Shown: positions 1 through 7,281 of the stretch, in pieces | Layout: the number at the start of each line of letters is the position of its first letter | How positions within the stretch are numbered: the stretch's first letter is position 1 | Origin: Chitinophagaceae bacterium | GTDB taxonomy: Bacteria > Bacteroidota > Bacteroidia > Chitinophagales > Chitinophagaceae | Length of the DNA stretch: 8,184 nucleotides | Direction: 5' to 3' | Assembly (NCBI GenBank): GCA_019454915.1 | Contig: JACFNM010000187.1 | Span: 1 to 8,184, forward strand | The notes under the pieces: model-generated | Databases searched by the model: none | What the model was told of the DNA's origin: nothing | What the model saw: only the letters and a program-made list of their open reading frames with translations | Translations under genes and position numbers: made by a program

Positions 1-681
1 GATAAGCGTACGTTCAAACTGCCCCGTATTTTCTGCATTAATCCGGAAATAGGTGGACAATTCCATTGGGCAGCGCACTCCCTTAGGAATATATACAAAA
101 GAGCCATCAGAGAAAACGGCAGAATTTAACGCGGCGAATTTATTGTCAGAATAGGGAATCACAGAACCCAGGTACTTCCGAACCAGTTCCGGATGTTCTT
201 TTACTGCTTTGCTCACAGAAGAGAAAATAATACCGTGTTTTTTCAAAGTTTCCTGAAAAGTGGTGGCTACAGAAACACTATCGAATACCGCATCTACGGC
301 TACACCAGCCAGAACTTTTTGTTCCGATAGGGGGATTCCCAGTTTTTCAAAGGTAGCGACCAGTTCAGGATCCACCTGATCCATGTCGTCCAGTTTCTTT
401 TTTTTCTTGGGTGCGGCATAGTAAGAAATCCCCTGAAAGTCAATTTCAGGCATTTCGAAGTTTTGCCAGTGCGGATCGGTCTGTTTCAAAAAGGCCTGGT
501 AGCTTTTGAGCCGCCATTCCAATAACCACTCCGGTTCATCTTTTTTTGCAGATATATAACGAATGGTATCTTCATTCAGCCCTTTGGGCGCCACCTCCAT
601 TTCGATATCCGTAACAAACCCGAACTCGTACTCTTTATTGCTATATTCCTCTAATACTTCAGCGCTACTAGTTTTTGCCAT
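1..681 (-). CDS. sufB: Fe-S cluster assembly protein SufB, N-terminal part (gene runs off the window)
   Basis: SufB is the core scaffold subunit of the cytoplasmic SUF iron-sulfur assembly machinery. It works with SufC (ATPase) and SufD in a SufBC2D complex and receives sulfur from the SufS cysteine desulfurase. I translated the minus strand from the ATG at 681-679: it stays open for 227 codons to the window edge. It begins MAKTSSAEVLEEYSNKEYEF and contains family landmarks such as DEPEWLLEWRLKSYQ (about residues 67-81), the AAPKKKKKLDDMDQVDPEL linker, KHGIIFSS, a KYLGSVIP segment, FSDGSFVYIPKGV and, at the edge, TYFRINAENTGQFERTLI. That last stretch is highly conserved in SufB. The full protein is usually about 470-480 residues, so about half is present; the C-terminal beta-helix and its functional residues lie outside. 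No frameshift is seen, despite a run of eight A in the poly-lysine linker. It is divergent from the plus-strand cluster. The next genes to the left are probably sufC, sufD and sufS (inference). Confidence 0.96.
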   Translation of the reverse strand, partial: MAKTSSAEVLEEYSNKEYEFGFVTDIEMEVAPKGLNEDTIRYISAKKDEPEWLLEWRLKSYQAFLKQTDPHWQNFEMPEIDFQGISYYAAPKKKKKLDDMDQVDPELVATFEKLGIPLSEQKVLAGVAVDAVFDSVSVATTFQETLKKHGIIFSSVSKAVKEHPELVRKYLGSVIPYSDNKFAALNSAVFSDGSFVYIPKGVRCPMELSTYFRINAENTGQFERTLI

Positions 682-795
682 AATTAGTTTCTAAGTTTCA
701 TTAATTTCTTAACGGTCAGCCACTTACACCGGAAACCATTTTTATAGCAGGGCTTAGTTCATGATTTTATAGTTGAATGCTATCCGACTTTCTGC

Positions 796-824
796 TTTTG
801 TGTTCACTATTAGTGATACGTTTA
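796..824 (+). promoter_or_regulatory. Candidate Bacteroidota-type promoter for the plus-strand cluster
   Basis: TTTTG at 796-800 resembles the -33 element, and TACGTTTA at 817-824 matches seven of eight positions of TAnnTTTG (the final G is A). The 16-nt spacer is a little shorter than usual. If used, it would give a leader of roughly 220 nt before the ATG at 1056, covering the inverted repeats downstream. This is a pattern match only; other starts closer to the gene are possible. Confidence 0.22.
804..816. promoter_or_regulatory. Palindrome TCACTATTAGTGA, possible operator
   Basis: TCACTA and TAGTGA are perfect 6-bp inverted arms around a single T, the geometry of a site for a dimeric regulator. 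It lies exactly in the spacer of the candidate promoter at 796-824, where a bound protein would block polymerase. No regulator gene is visible nearby and I do not recognise the motif, so the function is inference. Confidence 0.3.
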
Positions 825-955
825 TGGTTTTCCTTATCCGGATGGTTCTTTTTTTTCAGCAATTCCTGCATGATAATGAATTATTTACTCCACTGCAATT
901 ATAGACTGTTAAGAACTATCTTATCTACCGGATTTTATATAAATTTTTAGGCTTA

Positions 956-995
956 AACCGTCGGCGAAAATACGAGTTTTGAGCGTAAGACGGTT
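956..995. other. Imperfect stem-loop in the divergent region
   Basis: AACCGTC (956-962) pairs perfectly with GACGGTT (989-995). Inside, GC (964-965) pairs with GC (983-984), and AAAA (967-970) with TTTT (977-980), around a 6-nt loop. That makes 13 base pairs with small bulges. An outer arm, ACTATCTT (915-922), is complementary to AAGATAGT (1018-1025) and encloses the whole hairpin. No U-run follows on either strand, so it does not look like an intrinsic terminator. It could be a leader structure or a protein site. Confidence 0.4.
963..972 (-). promoter_or_regulatory. Candidate -7 box (TATTTTCGCC) for sufB
   Basis: On the minus strand, TATTTTCG resembles TAnnTTTG with one mismatch. No good -33 TTG sits at the expected distance; the nearest TTTG is 27 nt upstream. 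Use of this box would give sufB a leader of about 280 nt. The weaker TATAATTGC (minus strand, 903-895) is a nearer alternative. Confidence 0.18.
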
Positions 996-1055
996 GTCGC
1001 AAAGCGGAAAACATAGAAAGATAGTCTAAAATGTATTATTATTGCGGGAATAATT

Positions 1056-1904
1056 ATGAGTGTCAGCGCTGCATACCAGATTCAGGTGCCGGTAAATGAG
1101 ATAAAAGACGCCGCCGGGTGTAATTTATATGTGGAAGTGGCGGGCGATCATTTGCTTTTCGGAATCCTGGATAACAACAGACGTGAATTTATCGCCCTGC
1201 AATACGTTAATCTCGACGGATTTAATGCCCTAAATCATTGTAAGGAAATCATTTATCATAATGAATGGCTTGCCCGTTCCTATAATAAGGTGGTTGTCAT
1301 TTACTACTTTCCGGAGAGCCTTTTGATACCGGATTCCTTGTATGATGAGCAGCTAAACCAGGTGAGTTTTGATCTCCTTTACGGCGATTTGAAAAAGGGC
1401 GAGTTATTGATGGATGATTTACCCGACTGGAATTTAAAAAATTTGTACAGGGTTCCGGTGGTATTGCACCAACTTTTAGGAACTCATTTTCCAAAGGGAC
1501 ATTTTTTCCATGCCTATTCAATTTTGTTAAAAAGGTGCAAAATATCAGGTTTGAGAGTGGAAGGGGATGAGGCTTCCCTGGTGTTCTACCCCAATAAGTT
1601 GTTGTTTGCCTTATTTCGGAACCGGCAATTGCAAATCGTCCAGACTTTTGAATATGAAACGGCAGAAGATGTGGCCTATCATTTGCTGAATGTGTGCCGG
1701 AGGTTTGACGTGAATAATGAGGAGATTTTGCTGAAGATTTCAGGGCTTCTGGATGACCAGTCATCAGTATTCGCGGAATTGTTAAAATATTTCCTGGATG
1801 TTCAACTGGAGCGTCGCCCCGAAGCATTCAGTTATGCCGAAGCATTCGATGCCTATCCCCCGCATTTCTTCTCACCGCTCTTCAATACGGCGCTATGCGA
1901 ATAA
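1056..1904 (+). CDS. DUF3822-type protein of unknown function
   Basis: The 282-residue product resembles the Bacteroidota-restricted DUF3822 family. I base this on its size, its sequence style and its position immediately before rsmD, a neighbourhood I associate with that family; a profile search was not possible. No signal peptide, membrane segment or known catalytic motif is visible, so it is probably cytoplasmic. The N-terminus has a strand-rich LYVEVAGDHLLFGILDNNRREF pattern (about residues 24-45). A second similar pattern, LRVEGDEASLVFYPNKLLFALF, sits near residues 166-187 and is followed by helices (AEDVAYHLLNVCRRF). That two-lobed layout recalls actin/Hsp70-like (ASKHA, PilM-like) folds, but this is inference. 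The ATG at 1056 follows a weak GGGAA. The gene ends inside rsmD (10-nt overlap), which suggests coupled translation and perhaps a link to ribosome maturation. Confidence 0.8.
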   Translation: MSVSAAYQIQVPVNEIKDAAGCNLYVEVAGDHLLFGILDNNRREFIALQYVNLDGFNALNHCKEIIYHNEWLARSYNKVVVIYYFPESLLIPDSLYDEQLNQVSFDLLYGDLKKGELLMDDLPDWNLKNLYRVPVVLHQLLGTHFPKGHFFHAYSILLKRCKISGLRVEGDEASLVFYPNKLLFALFRNRQLQIVQTFEYETAEDVAYHLLNVCRRFDVNNEEILLKISGLLDDQSSVFAELLKYFLDVQLERRPEAFSYAEAFDAYPPHFFSPLFNTALCE

Positions 1905-2434
1905 TCGGTGGTGCGCAGGGAGGCAGAAAGTTTAACCCGCCGGCTAAAATGCCTTATACCCGTCCTACGACCGACATTGCAAAAGAGGGATTGTTCAATA
2001 TCCTGGAAAATAACCTGGAAATAGAGGGGCTGAAAACCCTGGATTTGTTTGGCGGCACGGGAAGCATCAGTTTTGAGCTGGCTTCCAGGGGCGCTTCCGA
2101 TCTCACCATTATCGAGAAAGACGTTAAAATGGCGGCTTTTATTTCCAGGCAGGCCGAAGCCTTTGGATTTTCACAAATTAAAGTGGTCAGGATGGACGTG
2201 TTTGCATTTTTGAGGAGTTGCCGGGAACAGTTTGATTTTATTTTTGCCGGACCACCTTATGCGTTGGAAACGATTGATCTGTTACCCGCTGAAATATTCG
2301 ATCATAAGTTGTTGACGGATGAAGGCTGGTTTGTGCTGGAACATACGCCGCGAAATCAATACCAGCGGGAGCCTTTCTTCCGGACGGAGCGGCATTACGG
2401 TACTACGGTATTTTCTATTTTTGTCAATAAGTAA
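1895..2434 (+). CDS. rsmD: 16S rRNA (guanine(966)-N(2))-methyltransferase RsmD, with an atypical GPPY motif
   Basis: RsmD transfers a methyl group from S-adenosylmethionine to N2 of G966 in 16S rRNA (E. coli numbering) during small-subunit assembly. The 179-residue protein has the family layout: the N-terminal MRIIGGAQGGRKF, then TRPTTDIAKEGLFNIL (22-37), and SAM-binding motif I as LDLFGGTGSISFELASRGA (49-67). The acidic IIEKD follows (72-76), then DVF (101-103), a C-terminal RHYGTTVFSIF (166-176), and the catalytic-motif position as AGPPY (118-122). That motif is normally DPP(Y/F) or NPP(Y/F); here the first residue is encoded by GGA (Gly). Everything else looks intact and the length is normal. 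The start at 1895 overlaps the end of the DUF3822-type gene by 10 nt, and MRIIGG is the usual N-terminus, so the start is well supported. Confidence 0.93.
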   Translation: MRIIGGAQGGRKFNPPAKMPYTRPTTDIAKEGLFNILENNLEIEGLKTLDLFGGTGSISFELASRGASDLTIIEKDVKMAAFISRQAEAFGFSQIKVVRMDVFAFLRSCREQFDFIFAGPPYALETIDLLPAEIFDHKLLTDEGWFVLEHTPRNQYQREPFFRTERHYGTTVFSIFVNK

Positions 2435-2522
2435 AATCAGATTGCAGAGGAGAATACCGGAGCAGTGCGCCGAGAATATCGGAGGCTGAATGGAAAACGG
2501 CAATAGAAAGAGATTATCAATA

Positions 2523-3092
2523 ATGACAAAACGGGAACTTCGTCAGTTATATAAAGAAAAGAGGATGCATCTCCATGAAGGGGAAAGAGCCCGGCTGCAG
2601 GATTTAATCATGATTCGCTTCCAGAAGCTTCCACTGCCTTTTATTCATTATTTACATACGTATGTACCTATGGAAGTGACAAAGGAAGTAGATACGAATC
2701 CCATCATAGATTTCCTGCAATTCTCCAATCCGGGCTTGCAGGTGGTTGTTCCAAAGGTGGATTTTGAAAACCATTCAATGGATAACTATATTCTGGAGGA
2801 AAGAACGATATTGAGAGAGAATGACGCTCATATCCTGGAGCCGCAGGCAGGGGAGAAGGTGGGGAGCAGAGAGATTGACCTGATAATTGTTCCTTTGCTG
2901 GCTTTCGATAAACGAGGATACCGGGTGGGTTATGGCAAAGGATTTTATGATCGATTTTTAGCCGGGTGTCGGGAGGATGTTATAAAGGTGGGATTATCAT
3001 TCTTTGATGCCGTAGACCTGATTGAAGATACTGATGAATTTGATATACCTTTAACCTATTGTGTAACTCCGTATATGGTTTATGAATTTTAG
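2523..3092 (+). CDS. fau: 5-formyltetrahydrofolate cyclo-ligase
   Basis: This enzyme uses ATP to convert 5-formyltetrahydrofolate to 5,10-methenyltetrahydrofolate, returning it to one-carbon metabolism in the cytoplasm. The diagnostic segment is PLLAFDKRGYRVGYGKGFYD (residues 124-143 from the chosen start), matching the nucleotide/folate-binding signature P-x-LAFD-x-x-G-x-R-x-GYG-x-G-(F/Y)-YD. YVPMEVTKEVDT (47-58) and HILEPQAG (103-110) also fit. From the ATG at 2523 the protein is 189 residues and begins MTKRELRQLYKEKR, the usual family N-terminus. An upstream in-frame ATG at 2490 would add 11 unconserved residues but has a GGAGG four bases ahead of it, so it remains possible. The 3' end overlaps lpxK by 11 nt. 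Confidence 0.93.
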   Translation: MTKRELRQLYKEKRMHLHEGERARLQDLIMIRFQKLPLPFIHYLHTYVPMEVTKEVDTNPIIDFLQFSNPGLQVVVPKVDFENHSMDNYILEERTILRENDAHILEPQAGEKVGSREIDLIIVPLLAFDKRGYRVGYGKGFYDRFLAGCREDVIKVGLSFFDAVDLIEDTDEFDIPLTYCVTPYMVYEF

Positions 3093-4158
3093 ATTTGTCT
3101 GGTTGAGATCCTTTCGTATCCTGCTGTTCCCCTTTTCGTTAATGTATGGCGCTATTATTAAGTTGAGGAATTATCTGTATGATAAAGGATACATTCAATC
3201 CATAGAATTTAATTTCCCGATAATCTGTATAGGCAACATATCGGTGGGAGGCACGGGTAAGTCGCCCATGGTGGAGTACCTTATACGGAGGTGGATGCAT
3301 AAGTATAAGCCGGCTACGCTCAGCCGGGGATACAAGAGGAAGACGCAGGGATATGTACTGGCAGACAGCAGAACCACAGCACTTGATTTGGGAGATGAGC
3401 CGATGCAGTTTCACGTTAAATTTCCGACTGCATCGGTGGCCGTTGCGGAGGAACGAGCCATTGCGATACCGCAACTGCTTTTCGACCGGCCGGAAACGGA
3501 TTTCATTATATTGGATGATGCTTTTCAGCACCGTGCCGTCAAAGCGGGATTGAATATCCTGCTTACAGACTGTAACAATCTCTTTACGCGCGATTTTTTT
3601 CTGCCGGCGGGAGACTTACGCGATAGCCGTGAGAGTTATAAGAGAGCCCAGGTTATCATTGTTACCAAATGCAGGCACGATATGTCCGAAAATCAAAAGG
3701 AATCGTTGATAGAAGAAATTATGCCGGTGGAGGGACAGCAAATATTTTTTACGGGTATTCGCTATGGAGTCCCTTATCATATTATGTCAGGCGCCAAGAA
3801 ATTGATTTCCAGAGAAACGGAGGTCTTACTGGCTTGCGGAATCGCCAATCCGCATACGTTAAGTCAATATATCCAGGAAAATAGTGCCAGTTATGAAGCT
3901 ATGTATTATACGGATCATTATATTTATATGATTGATGACCTGCTTGAAATCCGGAAGCGGTATGAGAAAATGAAAGCAAAAGATAAGATGATTATTGTAA
4001 CGGAGAAAGATGCTGTTCGGTTAGAAAAGTTTAATGAAGAGCTTGAGCATTTGCCTATTTATGTTCAACCTATGGAAACCTATTTTTTATTTAATGAATC
4101 ACAGACCTTTGACCATTTGATTGAAGGTTTTATAAATAGCTATAAAGCGAAGACTTAA
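3082..4158 (+). CDS. lpxK: Tetraacyldisaccharide 4'-kinase LpxK
   Basis: LpxK phosphorylates the 4' position of the tetraacyldisaccharide-1-phosphate intermediate to make lipid IVA. It acts at the inner face of the cytoplasmic membrane and shows that the host makes lipopolysaccharide. The 358-residue product begins with a hydrophobic, aromatic stretch (about 5-25) that fits the family's membrane-associated N-terminus. The LpxK-specific P-loop GNISVGGTGKSP is at 51-62 (Lys60), LSRGYKRK at 80-87, the acidic ILDDAFQHR at 143-151, and LPAGDLRDSRESYKRA at 174-189. VTEKDAVRLEKF near the C-terminus is also typical. Length is normal for Bacteroidota. The start codon lies within the last codons of the cyclo-ligase gene (ATGAATTTTAG), indicating translational coupling. 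Only 8 nt separate its stop from rnr. Confidence 0.96.
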   Translation: MNFRFVWLRSFRILLFPFSLMYGAIIKLRNYLYDKGYIQSIEFNFPIICIGNISVGGTGKSPMVEYLIRRWMHKYKPATLSRGYKRKTQGYVLADSRTTALDLGDEPMQFHVKFPTASVAVAEERAIAIPQLLFDRPETDFIILDDAFQHRAVKAGLNILLTDCNNLFTRDFFLPAGDLRDSRESYKRAQVIIVTKCRHDMSENQKESLIEEIMPVEGQQIFFTGIRYGVPYHIMSGAKKLISRETEVLLACGIANPHTLSQYIQENSASYEAMYYTDHYIYMIDDLLEIRKRYEKMKAKDKMIIVTEKDAVRLEKFNEELEHLPIYVQPMETYFLFNESQTFDHLIEGFINSYKAKT

Positions 4159-4166
4159 CTGTTGAT

Positions 4167-6197
4167 ATGACACATAGAAGAGAAAGAAAAAAATCAATAG
4201 ACCATACAACCTCTTTTGAGGGCGTCCTTGATGTGGCGCAAACCGGTGTCGGATATGTCATGGTGAAAGGGCCGGAGAAGGATATTTTGGTTCGCCCGCA
4301 ACATTTTAACCATGCGTTACATGGCGATACCGTAAAGGTGACCATTATCCGTCAGGGTAACGGTTCCGGCAAAAAGGAAGGCGAAATAACAGAAGTAATT
4401 AAGCGGAAGAGGACTGAATTTATCGGACGAATTGAACAGAATGCTGACTTTGCTTTTTTTATCCCGGATAAGAGCAGGGGTGTTCCGGATATGTATATTT
4501 CACCAGATAAATTGGGAGAGGCTAAAAATGGAGACAGGGTGATGGTTCGTTTAACGGATTGGAATAATGGATCCAGGAGCCCGAATGCCGAGGTGGTACA
4601 GGTACTGGATATTACTGATGAGGATGATATTGCTATGAGGCAGATATTATCCGAAGCGGGCTTTCCCGTTCAATTCGATGAGCGCCCGATGGAAGAAGCG
4701 GCGAGTTTGCCGGATATCATTTCAGGTTCAGAAATAGAAAAGCGTAAGGATTTCAGAGAAATTCTGACATTTACCATTGATCCATCCGATGCGAAAGATT
4801 TTGATGATGCCATCAGCTTCCGGAAGTTAGATGCCAATCTGTTTGAAGTAGGGGTACACATCGCGGATGTGAGTCATTATGTAAGGCCGGGATCGGCGCT
4901 CAATGAGAACGCGTATGAGAGAGCCACCTCTGTTTATTTACCGGACAGGGTTCTTCCCATGTTACCCGAACACATTTCGAATGTATTGTGCAGCCTCCGT
5001 CCCCATGAAGATAAATTGACTTTCTCGGCTATTTTTGAGATGAGCAATACCGGGGATATAAAAAAAGTATCGTTTGGCAAGACGGTTATCTGCTCCGATC
5101 ACCGCTTTACGTATGAAGACGTGCAAAAGATAATAGAAGGAGCTGAAGGCCCTTACAAGGAAGAACTGTTGCTGTTGAATAACATAGCACAGAGATTACG
5201 ACGGGAACGTTTTGCGAAAGGCGCCATCAATTTTTCATCGCAGGAGGTAAGGTTTACGTTAGATGAGAAGGGGAAACCCATTGGCATCGAGATTAAGGAA
5301 AGCAAAGAGTCACATCAGCTTATCGAGGAGTTGATGCTGTTAGCCAACCGGGCGGTAGCAGAGAAAGTGGCGAAAGTAAAAGTAAAAGATAAGCCCCTGC
5401 CGTTTCCGTATCGAATACATGATACTCCCGATGAAGAAAAATTATTGCCTTTTGTAGAATTTGCAAAGAGGTTTGGTCATCGGTTTAATACGAAAACACC
5501 GGAAACTATTGCAGAATCGTTTAATAAAATGCTTGCGGCGGTGAAGGGAAGACCCGAGCAACATGTATTGGAGCAACTCGGGATTCGTACAATGGCAAAA
5601 GCGGCCTATTCACCTGAAAATATCGGGCATTATGGCCTTGGCTTTGAAGATTATTGTCATTTTACCTCGCCTATTCGCCGGTATCCGGACATTATGGTAC
5701 ACCGAATACTACAGCAGGTACTACAGGGAACGCCGAGGGCGGATGGAGAGATGGGAGAGAAATGTGTCCACTGCAGCGAAAGAGAGCGGGCAGCCTTAGA
5801 TGCCGAAAGAGCGGGCAATAAATACAAGCAGGTGGAATACATGCAGCAGTTTATCGGGGACGAATTTGACGGGGTGATTAGTGGTGTTGCTTCCTTTGGC
5901 TTTTGGGTCGAGACGGAATTGCAAAAATGTGAAGGATTGGTTAGTATTCAGAGCCTTCTGGATTATGACGATTTCAGATTAGTGGATACGGAATATTGCC
6001 TGACGGGAAAGAGGAGCGGTAAGTCGTTTCGTATGGGCGACAAAGTCAGAATAAAAGTGATAGCTGCAGATCTCGGGAAGCGGCAATTGGATTATGAATG
6101 GGTAAACGAATCCGGTGACACGGACGATAAGAACCGGCGGACAAGGGATACAGCGCGGCATAAATCTTCAGGAAAGAGACAGAAGAGGAAGAAGTAG
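4167..6197 (+). CDS. rnr: Ribonuclease R (RNase II/RNB-family 3'-5' exoribonuclease)
   Basis: RNase R degrades RNA processively from the 3' end, including structured RNA, and takes part in rRNA and mRNA quality control. The 676-residue product has cold-shock-type OB domains (about 16-60 and 82-147), the RNB catalytic domain (about 195-520), an S1 domain (about 563-645) and a Lys/Arg-rich tail (655-676). The active-site stretch TIDPSDAKDFDDA (203-215) supplies Asp205, Asp211, Asp213 and Asp214, equivalent to the four metal-binding aspartates of RNase II. HFTSPIRRYPDIMVHR (498-513) is the second conserved block. It lacks the extra N-terminal helix-turn-helix region of E. coli RNase R (813 residues), as expected in this phylum. 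No clear Shine-Dalgarno precedes the ATG. The close spacing after lpxK implies co-transcription. Confidence 0.96.
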   Translation: MTHRRERKKSIDHTTSFEGVLDVAQTGVGYVMVKGPEKDILVRPQHFNHALHGDTVKVTIIRQGNGSGKKEGEITEVIKRKRTEFIGRIEQNADFAFFIPDKSRGVPDMYISPDKLGEAKNGDRVMVRLTDWNNGSRSPNAEVVQVLDITDEDDIAMRQILSEAGFPVQFDERPMEEAASLPDIISGSEIEKRKDFREILTFTIDPSDAKDFDDAISFRKLDANLFEVGVHIADVSHYVRPGSALNENAYERATSVYLPDRVLPMLPEHISNVLCSLRPHEDKLTFSAIFEMSNTGDIKKVSFGKTVICSDHRFTYEDVQKIIEGAEGPYKEELLLLNNIAQRLRRERFAKGAINFSSQEVRFTLDEKGKPIGIEIKESKESHQLIEELMLLANRAVAEKVAKVKVKDKPLPFPYRIHDTPDEEKLLPFVEFAKRFGHRFNTKTPETIAESFNKMLAAVKGRPEQHVLEQLGIRTMAKAAYSPENIGHYGLGFEDYCHFTSPIRRYPDIMVHRILQQVLQGTPRADGEMGEKCVHCSERERAALDAERAGNKYKQVEYMQQFIGDEFDGVISGVASFGFWVETELQKCEGLVSIQSLLDYDDFRLVDTEYCLTGKRSGKSFRMGDKVRIKVIAADLGKRQLDYEWVNESGDTDDKNRRTRDTARHKSSGKRQKRKK

Positions 6198-6229
6198 TAT
6201 TTCCAGTTAATTGTTTATTTTCAAACGAT

Positions 6230-7195
6230 ATGTTTTCATTCGAAGAACTTGTTGATCAATTTGCAGATAGGTTTAACAGACGACATTTTCCTGAAACACT
6301 GCCATCGTTGTATCAACCGGCAGAATATTTTTTGGGGATGGGCGGTAAGCGGATACGACCGGTGATGTGCCTGATGGGCAATGAATTGTTTGATACGATA
6401 CATCCGGATACCTGGCAGGCCGCTATGGCTATAGAGTTATTCCACAACTTCACGCTTATTCATGACGACATAATGGACAGAGCTCCTCTTAGGCGCGGAA
6501 TGCAGACGGTGCATGAAAAGTTTAATGAGCCAACGGCTCTTTTAGCGGGGGATGTAATGATGGTGACGGCTTATGAATATTTAAGTAAGGTTAATGCCAT
6601 GCATTCGCCTATGTTATTTGCTGTTTTTAACAAGGCAGCGAAGGAAGTCTGCGAGGGTCAGCAGATGGATATGGATTTTGAAAAGCGATCAGAGATTACC
6701 CTGGACGAGTATATGCAGATGATTGTTTTGAAGACATCCGTACTGCTGGCTGCCAGCGCGCAGATGGGCGCTATGCTGGGAGGGAGCGGAGCGGGAAACC
6801 AGGAGCATTTATATCAGTTTGGCAAGAACCTCGGTATAGCCTTTCAGATACAGGATGATTATTTGGATGCATTTGGAGACCCCGCAAAGTTTGGTAAACT
6901 TCCGGGAGGAGATATCCGGGCTAATAAAAAGACCTTTCTTACTATCCGGGCACTGGAGGCAGCAACCGCTGCACAGCGTAGAGAACTGCTCCGCTTACTC
7001 GAAGGCGATACCGAAGATAAAGTGGCGAAAGTACTCCGAATATTTGCTGACAGCGGTGTAGAGACGTGGGCAAAAAGCCTGAAAGATAAGTACCTGAATC
7101 TCGCGCTGAAGCATCTTGAAGATGCCGCAGTGGTAAGCAGCCGTAAAAGACCGCTTGAAGAATTGGCGTTGTTCTTAGTGCGGAGGGAGTATTGA
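6230..7195 (+). CDS. Trans-polyprenyl diphosphate synthase (probable geranylgeranyl-type chain length)
   Basis: This family condenses isopentenyl diphosphate with allylic diphosphates to make linear prenyl diphosphates for quinones, carotenoids and other isoprenoids, usually in the cytoplasm. The 321-residue protein has GGKRIRP (38-44) and the first aspartate-rich motif DDIMD (79-83), followed by RRG (88-90). It also has KTSVLLAASAQMGA (168-181), the second aspartate-rich motif DDYLD (209-213) and GKLPGGDIRANKKT (222-235). All metal- and diphosphate-binding residues are present. The first motif lacks the two-residue insertion typical of bacterial farnesyl synthases, and the fifth residue before it is Phe74. 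In type I (archaeal-style) geranylgeranyl synthases an aromatic there limits the product to about C20, so a short product is inferred. It sits 32 nt after rnr and is the last gene of the cluster. Confidence 0.94.
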   Translation: MFSFEELVDQFADRFNRRHFPETLPSLYQPAEYFLGMGGKRIRPVMCLMGNELFDTIHPDTWQAAMAIELFHNFTLIHDDIMDRAPLRRGMQTVHEKFNEPTALLAGDVMMVTAYEYLSKVNAMHSPMLFAVFNKAAKEVCEGQQMDMDFEKRSEITLDEYMQMIVLKTSVLLAASAQMGAMLGGSGAGNQEHLYQFGKNLGIAFQIQDDYLDAFGDPAKFGKLPGGDIRANKKTFLTIRALEAATAAQRRELLRLLEGDTEDKVAKVLRIFADSGVETWAKSLKDKYLNLALKHLEDAAVVSSRKRPLEELALFLVRREY

Positions 7196-7250
7196 GAGAG
7201 AAGTCCTAAGAGAAAATAAATTGACGAAAAAGCTGCTTGAATAAATTGAT

Positions 7251-7281
7251 CAGCGTTAAACCGGAATTCCGCTGTTGTTTT
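7251..7281 (+). terminator. Weak candidate terminator after the polyprenyl synthase gene
   Basis: CAGCG (7251-7255) can pair with CGCTG (7270-7274), and TTGTTTT follows. The loop region includes the perfect palindrome CGGAATTCCG (7262-7271), which could form an alternative fold. Placement about 55 nt after the stop at the end of the cluster fits transcription termination, but the stem is short and the T-run is interrupted. Confidence 0.25.

Larger units (their letters stand above)
682..1055. other. Divergent intergenic region between sufB and the DUF3822-type gene
   Basis: This 374-bp AT-rich stretch has no convincing gene on either strand and no tRNA-like fold that I can see. It must hold the promoters for leftward sufB and for the rightward six-gene cluster. 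It contains an odd-centred palindrome (804-816), a nested stem-loop (956-995) and an outer inverted repeat pairing 915-922 with 1018-1025. No box matches the Bacteroidota consensus (TTTG, about 19 nt, TAnnTTTG) perfectly. The closest candidates are listed separately with low confidence. Confidence 0.8.

Noticed and set aside
396..412. Homopolymer (run of eight A on the coding strand) in sufB as a frameshift site
   Set aside because: The frame is continuous and conserved on both sides, and a Lys-rich linker is normal here in SufB.
1297..1827. A 176-codon open frame antisense to the DUF3822-type gene
   Set aside because: It has low-complexity composition with no recognisable domain and lies wholly inside a well-supported gene.
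2470..2482. CCGA/TCGG hairpin before the cyclo-ligase gene as a terminator
   Set aside because: It has only four base pairs, no T-run, and sits inside what appears to be a continuous operon.
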